Of a DNA stretch of 64,000 bases, positions 10,149 to 19,049 are shown in pieces. The notes under the pieces were generated by a model. The model was not told the DNA's origin, ran no database searches, and was given only the letters and a program-made list of their open reading frames with translations. Made by a program: the position numbers and the translations under genes. Source of the stretch: Nocardia sp. NBC_00508 (GTDB lineage: Bacteria; Actinomycetota; Actinomycetes; Mycobacteriales; Mycobacteriaceae); assembly GCF_036346875.1 (NCBI RefSeq), contig NZ_CP107852.1:2356001-2420000 (forward strand), read 5' to 3'. The first letter of the stretch is position 1. Each line of letters begins with the position of its first letter.

Positions 10149-10571
10149 GCTTTCGAGCGCAGCGAGACCGAGCATTCCCAGTTCGCGGCCCGGCTCACGT
10201 CCGAGCGGCCGCCGCGGCCACGACGCAGTCGCCAGCGGACGATCGCCGCCGCAACAGCCAAGAAGGTCTACTGACCACCGAGGCATGCAGGCGTGGCACT
10301 ACGCACCCACTGGGCCCGACTCCCGCTTTCGAGCGAAGCGAGACCGAGCATTGCCCATTCGCGGCCCGGCTCACGTCCGAGCGGCCGCCGCGGCCACGAC
10401 GCAGTCGCCAGCGGACGCTCGCCGCCGCAACAGCCAAGAAGGTCCACTGACCACCGAGACATTCAGACGTGGCACTACGCACCCACTGGGCCCAACTCCC
10501 GCTTTCGAGCGAAGCGAGACCGAGCATTCCCCCGTTCGCGGCCCGGCTCGCGTCCGAGCGGCCGCCGCGTC
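10149..10571. repeat. Tandem repeat, 176-bp period, about 2.4 copies
   Basis: The unit starts GCTTTCGAGCG at 10149, 10325 and 10501, exactly 176 bp apart. The first two copies are full and nearly identical over most of their length; the third ends after about 70 bp where the large hairpin begins. Each unit contains GAAGCGAGACCGAGCATT and a GGCCGCCGCGGCC palindromic core. Open frames running through it on both strands are low-complexity artefacts. It fills the divergent promoter region between the MpaB and TetR genes. Confidence 0.9.
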
Positions 10572-10649
10572 CGCGACGAAGTCGCAAGCGGCGGTCGCTC
10601 GGACGCGAGCCATAAGGGGGCCGCGAACACGTCGCGACGAAGTCGCGAC
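10534..10649. repeat. Very long inverted repeat (giant hairpin) with GAA-loop palindromes
   Basis: Arms 10545-10568 and 10588-10611 pair over 24 bp with a single mismatch; the loop contains GCGACGAAGTCGC. Outer arms 10534-10544 (GTTCGCGGCCC) and 10618-10628 (GGGCCGCGAAC) extend the structure after a 6-nt bulge. Directly after it GTCGCGACGAAGTCGCGAC (10631-10649) is another palindrome. The third 176-bp repeat copy runs into the left arm. Confidence 0.9.
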
Positions 10650-10684
10650 CGAACAAGCACAGGCGCTGCAAATAGACTCAGCCT

Positions 10685-11320
10685 GTGACTGCGCAACGAA
10701 CGTACGGGGGGATTTCCGCACAGGTGCGCCGGGCGCAGCGGCGCGCGGCGTTGCTGGAGGCGGCGCTGGAGATCATCGGCACCGAGGGGCTGGAGAAGCT
10801 GACCGTCTCCGGGTTGTGCGCTCGGGCGGGGCTGAACGAACGGTACTACTACGAGAATTTCGACAGCCGCGATGCCGTGCTCGCCGCCCTGATCGACGGG
10901 ATCGCCGAGGAGCTGGCGGACGCCATCCTCGCGGCCGTGCGCGCTGCCCCGCCGGACACCCGCGCGACCGCGCACGCCGCGATCACCGCGGGCGTGCACC
11001 TGCTCACCGAGGACCCACGCAAGGCGAAGGTCGCCCTGATCGCGGGCATGGCGACGCCGGAGCTGCGCGCACGCACCACCGAAACGGTGCGCGTGTTCGC
11101 GCGGATGGTGGCCGCGGAAGGCATCGACTTCTACCGGATCAGCGACGCCGCCCCGGACCCGGCGATCGACTTCCGGGCCATGTATCTGGTCGGCGGACTG
11201 GTGCAGACGTTGACCGCCTGGCTCCAAGGCGATCTCGAGCTCAGCCGCGACGAACTGATCGAGCACACCGTCGATGTGTTCGTCTTGCTCGGCGAGGATT
11301 TGGCGGAAAAGCTGCGCTGA
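10685..11320 (+). CDS. TetR family transcriptional regulator
   Basis: 211 aa with a GTG start (MTAQRTYGGIS). The N-terminal HTH is recognisable: RRAALLEAALEIIGTEGLEK, then LTVSGLCARAGLNERYYYENF. The C-terminal ligand domain is helical, with LVGGLVQTLTAWLQG near 160-175. The TVSGLCARAGLNERYYYENF pattern is shared with TetR proteins that sit beside oxygenase or lipid-modifying genes. It is divergent from the MpaB gene at 8987 and is its probable repressor; the palindromes at 9942-10000 are the likely sites. The repeat block lies in its own promoter. Confidence 0.9.
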   Translation: MTAQRTYGGISAQVRRAQRRAALLEAALEIIGTEGLEKLTVSGLCARAGLNERYYYENFDSRDAVLAALIDGIAEELADAILAAVRAAPPDTRATAHAAITAGVHLLTEDPRKAKVALIAGMATPELRARTTETVRVFARMVAAEGIDFYRISDAAPDPAIDFRAMYLVGGLVQTLTAWLQGDLELSRDELIEHTVDVFVLLGEDLAEKLR

Positions 11321-11330
11321 GCGCCCCGCG

Positions 11331-11825
11331 TCACATCCGCAGCGACACGTCCTGGAGGTCGGGCGCGTCACCTTGCAGGACGACACGGAACAGCACGTCC
11401 CGCCGCGACCAATAGGCCGCGCAGTCGCGCATCGCCTCGGCGAACCAGTCGCGTTCGACCAGCTCGTCGGCGAGCAGTCCGGCCGAGTCGCGCACCACGG
11501 CAACGTATCCGGCCGCTTCGCCGATGAAATCGGCCAGGTCCCGCAGGCATTCGTCGAACGCGTCCTTGTTCTCGCCGAAGTAGTACGGGAACTGGAACGC
11601 GGCGGCGAACTCGTCGAAGACCCGCGCCGCGGTGGGCATCTTCGCGCCGCGTACCTCGCGCACCAGATAACCGGAAGGCGCCTTGTCGCGCACCCCACTG
11701 AACTCGGCGGCGTCGACCGCGAGCGCTCCGAATGTGACGCCAGGCGGGGCGAGCGCTGGGCTGGGCGGCGCTTCGTCCGCGTCGGGACGGGCAAGGAATT
11801 GCGACAGCGTGACGGTCTTTGTCAT
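11331..11825 (-). CDS. Barstar family RNase inhibitor (immunity protein)
   Basis: 164 aa, cytosolic. The barstar core lies in the middle: VFDEFAAAFQFPYYFGENKD (about 69-88) followed by AFDECLRDL matches the family pattern of an aromatic pair, GEN, D and CL that docks in the RNase active site. An N-terminal extension of about 50 residues and a C-terminal WSRRDVLFRVVLQG strand complete it. Its ATG overlaps the RNase stop codon (TGATG), so synthesis is coupled to that of the enzyme it presumably neutralises. Third gene of the xthA-RNase-barstar operon. Confidence 0.9.
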   Translation of the reverse strand: MTKTVTLSQFLARPDADEAPPSPALAPPGVTFGALAVDAAEFSGVRDKAPSGYLVREVRGAKMPTAARVFDEFAAAFQFPYYFGENKDAFDECLRDLADFIGEAAGYVAVVRDSAGLLADELVERDWFAEAMRDCAAYWSRRDVLFRVVLQGDAPDLQDVSLRM

Positions 11826-12319
11826 CAGCGCATCCTCGTGAAGGTCTTGTAATGGTCTCCGGTGTACCAGGCCGAGCCGTCGCTGCCGGTGACGATGCGT
11901 TCGGCGTCGCGGGATCGGCCGGGCTGCTTCGGGTTGACGTCCCATTCCTGGTAGGTGAGCGGCTTGCCAGCGGAATCCGTGGCGGGCAGGTCGCCGCCGC
12001 GGTTCATCCAGCGTTCGCCGCCCTTGGTGCCCGGCGCATTCGCCGAGTCGGGCCAGCGACCCGCGTCGATCTCCCGCAGCGTGGCGTAGGCGCGCTCCGG
12101 GACCCCGGCCGCCTGGGTGACCGGTGACGCACTGTCCGCGCCCCGCGGCGCCGTGCCGGGCGTGACGACGGTGCTTGTGGCGGTCGTGATCGCGCGGCTG
12201 ACCGGCGTGGCGGTGGTGGCATCGGTGCCGCCGCGCAGGGCGAGCACCGCGACGATCAGCGCGAGCGCGACCGCCCCGATGACGCCGAGCCCGCGAATCA
12301 CCTTCGGCGAGCGGTTCAT
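11825..12319 (-). CDS. Secreted or membrane-anchored guanyl-specific ribonuclease (barnase/RNase Sa type)
   Basis: 164 aa. A hydrophobic N-terminal segment (residues 8-28) is a signal peptide or anchor, followed by a Thr/Ala-rich linker to about 70. The catalytic domain carries YQEW (E125), ERIVTG (R141) and YTGDHYKTF (H156), matching the Glu-Arg-His triad of RNase Sa and barnase. It would cleave RNA after guanine, acting outside the cell. The start overlaps the xthA stop by 4 bp (ATGA) and the stop overlaps the barstar start, so the three genes are translated from one message. Confidence 0.9.
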   Translation of the reverse strand: MNRSPKVIRGLGVIGAVALALIVAVLALRGGTDATTATPVSRAITTATSTVVTPGTAPRGADSASPVTQAAGVPERAYATLREIDAGRWPDSANAPGTKGGERWMNRGGDLPATDSAGKPLTYQEWDVNPKQPGRSRDAERIVTGSDGSAWYTGDHYKTFTRMR

Positions 12320-13092
12320 CGGTACTGCACCGTGACGGGCGCATGGTCGGACCAGCGCTGATCGTAGGCGGCGGCGCGTTCCACTACCGCCGCTTTGGCG
12401 CGGGTGGCGAGATCGCCTCGGGCCAGCTGGTAATCGATGCGCCACCCGCTGTCGTTGTCGAACGCGCGGCCACGGTAGGACCACCAGCTGTACGGGCCGT
12501 CGACCCCGGGATGCAGACCGCGCACCACGTCGATGTAGCCCGTTGCCAGCAGCTCGTCGATCCAGGCGCGCTCCTGCGGCAGGAACCCGGCCGACTTCAG
12601 GTTGCCCTTCCAGTTCTTCAGATCGCGCTCGGTGTGCGCGATGTTCCAATCTCCCGCCACCACGAAATCTCCGGTCCGCGCGGTCAGGTAGGCGCCGAGC
12701 TCGGCCATGAAGCGGTACTTCTCGTCCTGGCGTATGGAGCCCGCGTCGCCGGAGTGCACGTACACGCTTGCCACCGTGACGTCGTCGAAATCGGCCTCCA
12801 GGTAGCGGCCCGCGGCCCCGAACTCACTGCTGCCGAACCCGATTCGCACGGCACGCGGAACGCGCCGGGACAGGATGCCGACACCCGCTCGCCCCTTGGA
12901 CTCCGGCTCCGCGTGCGACAGCTGCCATCCCGCGTCGAGCGCGGGCGCCAGCGCGGCCCTGACCTGCTCGTCGGTCGCGCGGGTCTCCTGCACGCAGACG
13001 ATGTCGGCCTCGGTGGCCGCGAGCCAGGCGAGCAGGCCCTTGCCCGCGGCCGCGCGGACACCGTTCACGTTCACTGTCGAGATATAGGGCAC
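12316..13092 (-). CDS. xthA: Exodeoxyribonuclease III (AP endonuclease family)
   Basis: 258 aa with a GTG start (MPYISTVNVNGVRAA). It belongs to the exonuclease III/APE1 fold, which removes 3' blocking groups and cuts at abasic sites. Visible motifs are NVNGVRA, IVCVQETRA (metal-binding Glu), VYVHSGD, VVAGDWNIAHTERDLKNWKG (catalytic Asp/Asn), DNDSGWRIDYQLA and the terminal WSDHAPV with the catalytic His. It is the first gene of an operon whose later genes encode a secreted RNase and its inhibitor, an unusual partnership for a base-excision repair enzyme. Confidence 0.95.
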   Translation of the reverse strand: MPYISTVNVNGVRAAAGKGLLAWLAATEADIVCVQETRATDEQVRAALAPALDAGWQLSHAEPESKGRAGVGILSRRVPRAVRIGFGSSEFGAAGRYLEADFDDVTVASVYVHSGDAGSIRQDEKYRFMAELGAYLTARTGDFVVAGDWNIAHTERDLKNWKGNLKSAGFLPQERAWIDELLATGYIDVVRGLHPGVDGPYSWWSYRGRAFDNDSGWRIDYQLARGDLATRAKAAVVERAAAYDQRWSDHAPVTVQYR

Positions 13093-13160
13093 TCCTCGAC
13101 CGTACAATGCTGGTCTGATGAAATCCCTCGGACACTGCCGTCCAGGAAGGGGTGAAGACA

Positions 13161-14078
13161 ATGTCGTCTGACGCCTCCAAGTCCTCCTCCGCCGCCGATC
13201 GCCCCGGCACACCCGCGCGAGCCGCCGCTCGCGGCTCCGCGAAGGCGGCGAACCCGCTCCAGCCGATCAAGGCTCTGCACGTCGGTTCCGGCGACCCGCT
13301 GCTGTTGCTGCACGGATTCACGATGTCGCCGCACTGCTGGGAGCAGACCGCGGCGCGGCTGGCGACGCAGTGCGAGGTGTTCGCGCCCGCGTTCGCGGGC
13401 CACTGGGGCGGCCCGTCCGCGAACGGCTGGTCCATCGACGTGCACTTCCTCGCCGACCAGATCTGCGATCAGCTCGACGAATTGGGCTGGCGCACCTGTC
13501 ATATCGCGGGCAACTCCCTCGGCGGCTGGGTCGGTGTGGAGCTCGCCCGCCGCGGGCGTGCCCGCACGCTGACACTGATCGCGCCCGCGGGCGGTTGGCA
13601 CGCGCCCTCGCTGACCCAGCTGCGGATCAATCTGAAATTCCTTTCCCTGGTTCCGCTCCTCGAAATCGGCAAGCACCTGGGCCGATTCGCGATCGACAAC
13701 CCGCTCGCCCAGCGCATCGCCCTGCTCGCGCTGAGCAAGCACGCGTCCGCGGTGTCGCGCCGCGATGCCGCGGCCGCCATCACGGCCGCACTGAACTGCC
13801 CGGCCATGCTCCCGATGATCATCACCGCCCTGCGTGCACCGGCACAGGACGACTTGTCCACGCTGCGGACACCGGTCCGGCTGCTGCTGTCGGAGTACGA
13901 CCGGGTCATCCCCAACCGCGTCTACGCTCGCCGCTACCTGAAGGAACTGCCCGAATCCGCCGACCGCATCCTGGTCAACGGCGTCGGCCACGTGCCCATG
14001 CTGGAGGCGCCCGATCGCATCGCCACCCTCATCGCCGAACACGTCTATGCCAGCCGCACTCGCCTGCGCGCGGTGTGA
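13161..14078 (+). CDS. Alpha/beta hydrolase
   Basis: 305 aa. After a Ser/Ala-rich leader of about 40 residues, the fold begins with LLLLHGFTMSPHCW (oxyanion region). The nucleophile elbow is GNSLGGW, the acid lies near SEYDRVIP, and the catalytic histidine is in VNGVGHVPM. The ATG at 13161 is preferred to a GTG three codons earlier because AGGAAGG is well placed for it. The position between trpS and icd recalls the split hydrolase Rv3337/Rv3338 of M. tuberculosis (memory). Substrate unknown. Confidence 0.9.
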   Translation: MSSDASKSSSAADRPGTPARAAARGSAKAANPLQPIKALHVGSGDPLLLLHGFTMSPHCWEQTAARLATQCEVFAPAFAGHWGGPSANGWSIDVHFLADQICDQLDELGWRTCHIAGNSLGGWVGVELARRGRARTLTLIAPAGGWHAPSLTQLRINLKFLSLVPLLEIGKHLGRFAIDNPLAQRIALLALSKHASAVSRRDAAAAITAALNCPAMLPMIITALRAPAQDDLSTLRTPVRLLLSEYDRVIPNRVYARRYLKELPESADRILVNGVGHVPMLEAPDRIATLIAEHVYASRTRLRAV

Positions 14079-14090
14079 CGCGGTGTGGAC

Positions 14091-15341
14091 CTACTGCGCG
14101 AGCAGGCCCTTGGCGATGTGGGTCACCTGGATCTCGTTGCTGCCTGCGTAGATCATCAGCGACTTGGCGTCGCGGGCGAGCTGCTCGACGCGATATTCGG
14201 TCATGTAGCCGTTGCCGCCGAAAAGCTGCACCGCCTCCATGGCGACCTCGGTGGCCGCCTCGGACGCGTACAGCTTCATCGCGGACGCTTCGGCGAGCGT
14301 CGGCGGCTTGCCCGCCCGGCCGCGCTCCAGCGTGTTGAACACCATGTTCTGCACGTTGATCCGCGCGATCTCCATCTTCGCCAGCTTCAGCTGGACCAGC
14401 TGGAATCGCCCGATCTCCTGGCCCCAGAGCGTGCGGCTCTTGGCGTACTCCACGCCGAGCCGATGGCATTCGTTGATGATGCCCAACGCCATGAAGGCCA
14501 CGCCGATGCGCTCGGCGGTGAAACTGGAGCGGGCGCTCTCCCTGCCGTCGCCGCCCTTGTGCTCCTCGGTCTCGCCGAGCAGCCGGTCCCGGCCGACGCG
14601 CACGTTGTCGAAGAACAGCTCACCGGTCGGTGAGGCGTGCAGGCCCATCTTCTTGAACGGCTTGCCCTGGGTGAGCCCGGGCATGTCCTTGTCCAGCACG
14701 AAGGTGAGCACCTTGCGTTCGCGCTTGTCCCCGCCCGCCCCGTCGTCGAGCTTCGCGTAGACGATCATCACGTCGGCGTAGGGGCCGTTGGTGATGAAGG
14801 TCTTCTGGCCGTTGAGGAGGTAGTCCTCGCCGTCGCGCTTGACGTAGGTCTTCATGCCACCGAACGCGTCCGAACCGGAGTCCGGTTCGGTGATCGCCCA
14901 CGCCGCCACCTTCCGCATGGTGACGATGTCCTCCAGCCAGCGCTGCTTCTGCGCCAGCGTGCCGCGCGACATGATGGTGGTGGCGCCGAGACCGATGCTC
15001 ACCCCCAGCGCGGTGACCAGGCCCATGCACACCCCGGACAACTCGCTGATCAGCACCGCCATCAGCGATTCCTGTCCGGCGAACGGACTCGTCTTCGCTT
15101 TCTTCTCCGGCCTCGGCTCCCCCGCGGCGACGGCCTCTCGTGCCTGCTGCTTGGCCAGCATCTTCTGCACCGCCTCGCCGCCCATGACGTCGATACCGAA
15201 TTCACCGAACAGCTTGCGGATGATCGGATAGGGCGGCAGTTCGCCGCTGTCGAGCGCGTCCAGGTTGGGGCGGATCTCCTTGTCGATGAACGCCCGGACG
15301 GCATCGCGGAGCAGCACATCGGTTTCGGACCATTCGAACAT
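14091..15341 (-). CDS. Acyl-CoA dehydrogenase
   Basis: 416 aa, a FAD-dependent enzyme introducing the alpha-beta double bond in acyl-CoA. The N-terminal helical domain starts MFEWSETDVLLRDAVRAFID and contains an unusual Lys/Pro-rich insertion (EPRPEKKAKTSPFAGQ) at about 95-115. The middle domain has WAITEPDSGSDAFGGMKT, and the C-terminal domain has VQLFGGNGYMTEYRVEQLARD, both family signatures. The start is supported by a GAGGAG site. It is the last gene of a five-gene acyl-CoA operon, 27 bp after the SDR gene. Confidence 0.94.
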   Translation of the reverse strand: MFEWSETDVLLRDAVRAFIDKEIRPNLDALDSGELPPYPIIRKLFGEFGIDVMGGEAVQKMLAKQQAREAVAAGEPRPEKKAKTSPFAGQESLMAVLISELSGVCMGLVTALGVSIGLGATTIMSRGTLAQKQRWLEDIVTMRKVAAWAITEPDSGSDAFGGMKTYVKRDGEDYLLNGQKTFITNGPYADVMIVYAKLDDGAGGDKRERKVLTFVLDKDMPGLTQGKPFKKMGLHASPTGELFFDNVRVGRDRLLGETEEHKGGDGRESARSSFTAERIGVAFMALGIINECHRLGVEYAKSRTLWGQEIGRFQLVQLKLAKMEIARINVQNMVFNTLERGRAGKPPTLAEASAMKLYASEAATEVAMEAVQLFGGNGYMTEYRVEQLARDAKSLMIYAGSNEIQVTHIAKGLLAQ

Positions 15342-15368
15342 CGTCGTTCTCCTCACGTTCCGCCGAGG

Positions 15369-16247
15369 TCAGGGCAGCCGGGCGGCGATGTCGTCGATCA
15401 GCCACGGGCCTTCGGTCTCGATGGTCCTTACATCGTGCCAACCGGCCAGCTCGGAGATCGCACCGCCCTGCACCGCGAACACCTTGCCGGTGATCGGGCA
15501 GATTTCCGAGGCCAGGTAGGCGACCAGCGGTGCGATATTGGCCGGGCTGAAGGCGTCGAACCCGCCATCGGCGGCCGCCTCGGCCTCGGCCGCCATCATG
15601 TCGCCCATGCCGGGAGTGGCCAGGGTGAGCCGGGTGCGCGCGATCGGCGCGATCGCGTTGACCCGCACGCCGTAGCGCGCCAGCTCGTCGGCGGCGACCA
15701 GGGTCAGCGCGGCGATCCCAGCCTTGGCCGCACCGTAGTTGGCCTGGCCAGGGTTCGGGATGGTGGTGCCGGAGGCAGAGGCGGTGTTGATCACGGCGGC
15801 CTTGGGCTGGTTGCCCGCCTTGGACTGTTGCTTCCAGTAGGTGGCGGCATGGTGCAGCACAGCGGCATGGCCCTTGAGATGCACGGCGATCACCGCGTCC
15901 CACTGCGCCTCGGTCATACCCGCGACAAAGGCGTCGCGCAGGATGCCCGCGTTGTTGACCACGACGTCGAGCCCACCGAACTCCGAAACTGCCTGGGCCA
16001 CAAGCCTTTGCGCGCCTTCCCAGGTCGCGATGTCGTTGATGTCGGCAACCGCCTTACCGCCCGCGGCGACGATCTCGCGCACCACGTCCTGAGCGGGCCC
16101 GGTATCGGTCCCCTCGCCCGCGTTGCTGCCGCCGAGATCGTTGACGACCACGGCGGCGCCTTCCTTCGCGAACAGCAGTGCGTGCTCGCGGCCGATACCG
16201 CGGCCCGCCCCGGTGATGACGGCGACCCGTCCGGCCAGTGCGCCCAT
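15369..16247 (-). CDS. SDR family oxidoreductase, 3-hydroxyacyl-CoA dehydrogenase type
   Basis: 292 aa. The Rossmann motif GAGRGIG lies at 14-20, followed by VVNDLGGSNAGEGTDTGPAQ, a pattern typical of the SDR domain of multifunctional enzyme 2 and mycobacterial FabG-like beta-oxidation dehydrogenases. NNAG and the catalytic YGAAK motif are present. It probably oxidises 3-hydroxyacyl-CoA to 3-ketoacyl-CoA with NAD. The ATG has a CAGGAG site. Between a MaoC hydratase and an acyl-CoA dehydrogenase, it completes the oxidative steps of the cycle. Confidence 0.92.
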   Translation of the reverse strand: MGALAGRVAVITGAGRGIGREHALLFAKEGAAVVVNDLGGSNAGEGTDTGPAQDVVREIVAAGGKAVADINDIATWEGAQRLVAQAVSEFGGLDVVVNNAGILRDAFVAGMTEAQWDAVIAVHLKGHAAVLHHAATYWKQQSKAGNQPKAAVINTASASGTTIPNPGQANYGAAKAGIAALTLVAADELARYGVRVNAIAPIARTRLTLATPGMGDMMAAEAEAAADGGFDAFSPANIAPLVAYLASEICPITGKVFAVQGGAISELAGWHDVRTIETEGPWLIDDIAARLP

Positions 16248-16315
16248 GTGTTGTCTCCTGAAGTCGTTGTGAATCCCGCGATGGGATGCCGCGGCGGTGT
16301 CTCGTGTCGCCGCTG

Positions 16316-17197
16316 TCAGTCGGCGATCTCGGCCAGACCGTCGCTGAGCACGACATCGTCGCCGCGCACGGTCTCGAACGCGTAGCTGGTCACGCCGTCG
16401 GCCGAACCGGCCTTCCAGATCCGGGTCTCCAGGTCGTCGCCGGGAAAGACCAGCTTGGTGAAGCGCACCGCGAATCGGCTCAGCCGGTGCACATCCGACT
16501 CCGCGAGCTCGGTGAGCACCGCCCAGGACGCGAAGGCCATGGTGCACAGCCCGTGCGCGATGATGCCGGGCAGCCCGGCGTCCTTGGCGACCTGATCGTC
16601 CAGGTGCAGCGGCACCGGATCGCCGGAGGCCGGTGCGTAGCGGAAGGTCTGGTCGTGGTCGACGTGCTGCGCCACGACCGCGACCGGGTTCCGCTCACGC
16701 AGCCGTTCGTCGAACTTGTGCGCCGGAGCGGCCGCGCCGGCCGTCTTGCCTGCGTCGATATTGCGGAAGAACGCGGTCAGGTACTGATCGTTGACCGATT
16801 CGCCTGTCTCGGTGCGGCATTCGATGCGGATGGTGATGGTCGTCCCATTGGATCGGCTGGTGTAGCCGACCGCCTTTGCGCGCGATACCAGCCGGTCGCC
16901 GGGACGGATGGCGCGATGGAAGTGGAAGTCCTGCTCTCCGTGCACCACTCGACCGAAGATGTCCATCGGCGCGACATCGATCACCGGCAGCATCATGGCC
17001 TCGAAGACCGGGACGATGGCGAAGACCGGTGGCGCCACGGCGCCCTCGAGATGCGCCGCGATCGGGTCGTTCGTGGCGGCGGCGTACTCCGTTATCCGCT
17101 CGGCGGTAACCTCGAAATGCTCTTCGTCGCACCAGGTTTCCAGTCCCGCGTCATCGAACTCGACCACGCGGGCGGCGGTGGTGAAATCGGAACTCAT
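16316..17197 (-). CDS. MaoC-type (hotdog) enoyl-CoA hydratase
   Basis: 293 aa, a double hotdog protein. The N-terminal half contains APPVFAIVPVFEAMML and HGEQDFHFHRAIRPGD; the C-terminal half carries the hydratase motif around DAGLPGIIAHGLCTMAF with catalytic D and H and ends RFTKLVFPGDDLETRIW. It would hydrate trans-2-enoyl-CoA. Its ATG overlaps the SRPBCC stop codon by 4 bp (ATGA), so the two are coupled. Family members of this size serve sterol-side-chain or long-chain acyl-CoA breakdown in actinobacteria. Confidence 0.92.
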   Translation of the reverse strand: MSSDFTTAARVVEFDDAGLETWCDEEHFEVTAERITEYAAATNDPIAAHLEGAVAPPVFAIVPVFEAMMLPVIDVAPMDIFGRVVHGEQDFHFHRAIRPGDRLVSRAKAVGYTSRSNGTTITIRIECRTETGESVNDQYLTAFFRNIDAGKTAGAAAPAHKFDERLRERNPVAVVAQHVDHDQTFRYAPASGDPVPLHLDDQVAKDAGLPGIIAHGLCTMAFASWAVLTELAESDVHRLSRFAVRFTKLVFPGDDLETRIWKAGSADGVTSYAFETVRGDDVVLSDGLAEIAD

Positions 17198-17628
17198 GCC
17201 GAGGCCAGGGCGTCGAGTTGTGCTAGCGATCGGTCCAGTTGTTTGATGCCGTCCTTCTCCACCGCCTTGCCCAGTGCGCCCTTGATCAACGCGCCCTCGA
17301 AGTCGCCGGACACCAGGATCGTGCTGCCGTCGCCGTTGGGCCGGATGTCGAAGGTGAATTCGGTCTTCACCCCCGCCATGCCGGTGCCGCCCAGCGTCAG
17401 CTTGTTCGGCGCGGCCACCGAGACAATGGTCCACTCCAGCTTGTTCGCCATGCCGAGCATCACGATCTTGGCGACCAGCTTCGCGCCCTCGCTCAGCACT
17501 GCGGGCGGCTCCTCCATGAAGCGCTCGTGGATGGTGAACCACTTGTCCCAGGTCCGCGGGTCGGAGACGACCGCCCACAACGCCTCGGGCGTGGCGTTGA
17601 CGTCCTTGGTGGCTTCGATGTGCCCCAT
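17194..17628 (-). CDS. SRPBCC (START-like) lipid-binding protein
   Basis: 144 aa. The N-terminal strand MGHIEATKDVNATPEALWAV followed by SDPRTWDKWF and the long C-terminal helix GALIKGALGKAVEKDGIKQL mark the SRPBCC/polyketide-cyclase-like fold, which encloses a hydrophobic ligand. A GAGGAG site precedes the ATG. Lying between thiolase and hydratase genes and coupled to the latter, it may carry or sense an acyl or sterol intermediate; no enzymatic residue is evident. Confidence 0.88.
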   Translation of the reverse strand: MGHIEATKDVNATPEALWAVVSDPRTWDKWFTIHERFMEEPPAVLSEGAKLVAKIVMLGMANKLEWTIVSVAAPNKLTLGGTGMAGVKTEFTFDIRPNGDGSTILVSGDFEGALIKGALGKAVEKDGIKQLDRSLAQLDALASA

Positions 17629-17666
17629 GCTGCTCCTCGTCGAGTTCGACTGCGGCCGAGCTGAAT

Positions 17667-18884
17667 TCAGCGGACCGCGCGCTGATAGGCGGTGACGACG
17701 GCGGCGCCGCCGAGACCGATGTTGTGTTGCAGGGCAGCGGTGACGTCGTCCACTTGGCGTTTGCCCGCGGCGCCGCGCAGCTGCCAGGTCAACTCCGAGC
17801 ACTGCGCCAAGCCGGTCGCGCCGAGCGGATGGCCCTTGGAGATCAGGCCGCCGGACGGATTCACCACCCATTTACCGCCGTAGGAGGTCTGGTCGTCGTC
17901 GATCAGCTGCCCGGCCTCGCCCTCGCCACACAGGCCGAGCGCTTCGTACAGCAGCAGTTCGTTCGCGGAGAAACAGTCGTGCAGCTCGATGACCTGGAAG
18001 TCGTCCGGGCCGAGCCCGGACTGCTGGTAAACCTTCCGTGCCGCTTGCACATTCATGTCGTAGCCGATGAGATTCTTGGCGGTGTCGTCGAACGTCGAGG
18101 CGAAGTCGGTGGTCATCGCTTGGCCGACGATCTCCACCGCCTGCCCGGCGAGATCGTGCGCGTCCACGAAATCCTCGCTCGCCAGGATCACCGCGCCGGA
18201 CCCGTCGGAGGTCGGCGAGCACTGCAGTTTGGTGAGCGGGTCGTAGATCATCCGGGAGCCGAGGATGTCATCGAGCGTGTACTCGTCCTGGAACTGCGAG
18301 TACGGGTTGTTCACCGAGTGCTTGTGGTTCTTGTAGCCGATCTTCGCGAAGTGCTCGGCGGTAGTGCCGTACTGCTTCATGTGCTCGCGGCCCGCCGCGC
18401 CGAACATCCACGGCGCCACCGGGAACAGCACCTCGGAGATCTCGGCGAGCGCCATGATGTGCTTGGCCATCGGCTGCTCACGGTCGTCCCAGGTGGATCC
18501 GAGCGAGCCGGGCTGCATCTTCTCGAAGCCCAGCGCCAGCGTGCACTCGGCCAGACCGCCCCGGATCGCCTGCGCCGCAAGGTACAGCGCGGTCGAGCCG
18601 GTGGAGCAGTTGTTGTTCACATTGACCACCGGGATGCCGGTCATCCCGAGTTCGTAGACGGCGCGCTGACCCGACGTGGATTCGCCGTATACGTAGCCGA
18701 CATAGGCCTGTTCCACCAGGTCGTAGGCGATGCCCGCGTCCGCGAGCGCCTTGCTGCCCGATTCCCTGGCCATGTCCGGATAGTCCCAGGCCCGGGTGGT
18801 GCCGTCGGCTTCCTCGACGCGGCGGCGGCCCGGCTTCTCGAATTTCGTCATGCCGACGCCGACGACGTAAACCTTGTTCGTCAT
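17667..18884 (-). CDS. Thiolase / lipid-transfer-type acetyl-CoA acetyltransferase
   Basis: 405 aa. It starts [20 protein letters not shown], as in SCPx-type and Ltp thiolases. The nucleophilic cysteine lies in [17 protein letters not shown], and the other catalytic elements are [12 protein letters not shown] and [17 protein letters not shown]. This subgroup removes acetyl- or propionyl-CoA in steroid side-chain and branched-acid degradation, or acts with partner proteins as aldolases. The ATG has a GAGGAG site. First gene of the operon, reading away from the divergent TetR gene, with operator palindromes in the shared promoter. Confidence 0.92.
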   Translation of the reverse strand: MTNKVYVVGVGMTKFEKPGRRRVEEADGTTRAWDYPDMARESGSKALADAGIAYDLVEQAYVGYVYGESTSGQRAVYELGMTGIPVVNVNNNCSTGSTALYLAAQAIRGGLAECTLALGFEKMQPGSLGSTWDDREQPMAKHIMALAEISEVLFPVAPWMFGAAGREHMKQYGTTAEHFAKIGYKNHKHSVNNPYSQFQDEYTLDDILGSRMIYDPLTKLQCSPTSDGSGAVILASEDFVDAHDLAGQAVEIVGQAMTTDFASTFDDTAKNLIGYDMNVQAARKVYQQSGLGPDDFQVIELHDCFSANELLLYEALGLCGEGEAGQLIDDDQTSYGGKWVVNPSGGLISKGHPLGATGLAQCSELTWQLRGAAGKRQVDDVTAALQHNIGLGGAAVVTAYQRAVR

Positions 18885-18943
18885 CGAACTCCTCAGATCG
18901 TGTGCACCGCGCGGGGCGGCCCTCGAGTACGAGCTGAAAACAA

Positions 18944-18961
18944 ACATACATACTTGTATGT
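18944..18961. promoter_or_regulatory. TetR operator 1 (thiolase side)
   Basis: ACATACA-TACT-TGTATGT is a perfect 7-bp inverted repeat with a 4-bp spacer, 60 bp before the thiolase start. The same arms recur at 19050-19067, and both copies continue AAGTG on the right. Confidence 0.85.
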
Positions 18962-19049
18962 AAGTGGGCAAGGGGTCGACGGCCAGGTGCGAATATCGCG
19001 AGGGTGGCCGGGCAATCTCGTCCCCCTGCCCGGGGTTTGGATGGCCGCA

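Noticed and set aside
10149..10571. CRISPR array
   Set aside because: The unit is 176 bp with near-identical content throughout and no short repeat/unique spacer alternation, and there are no cas genes.
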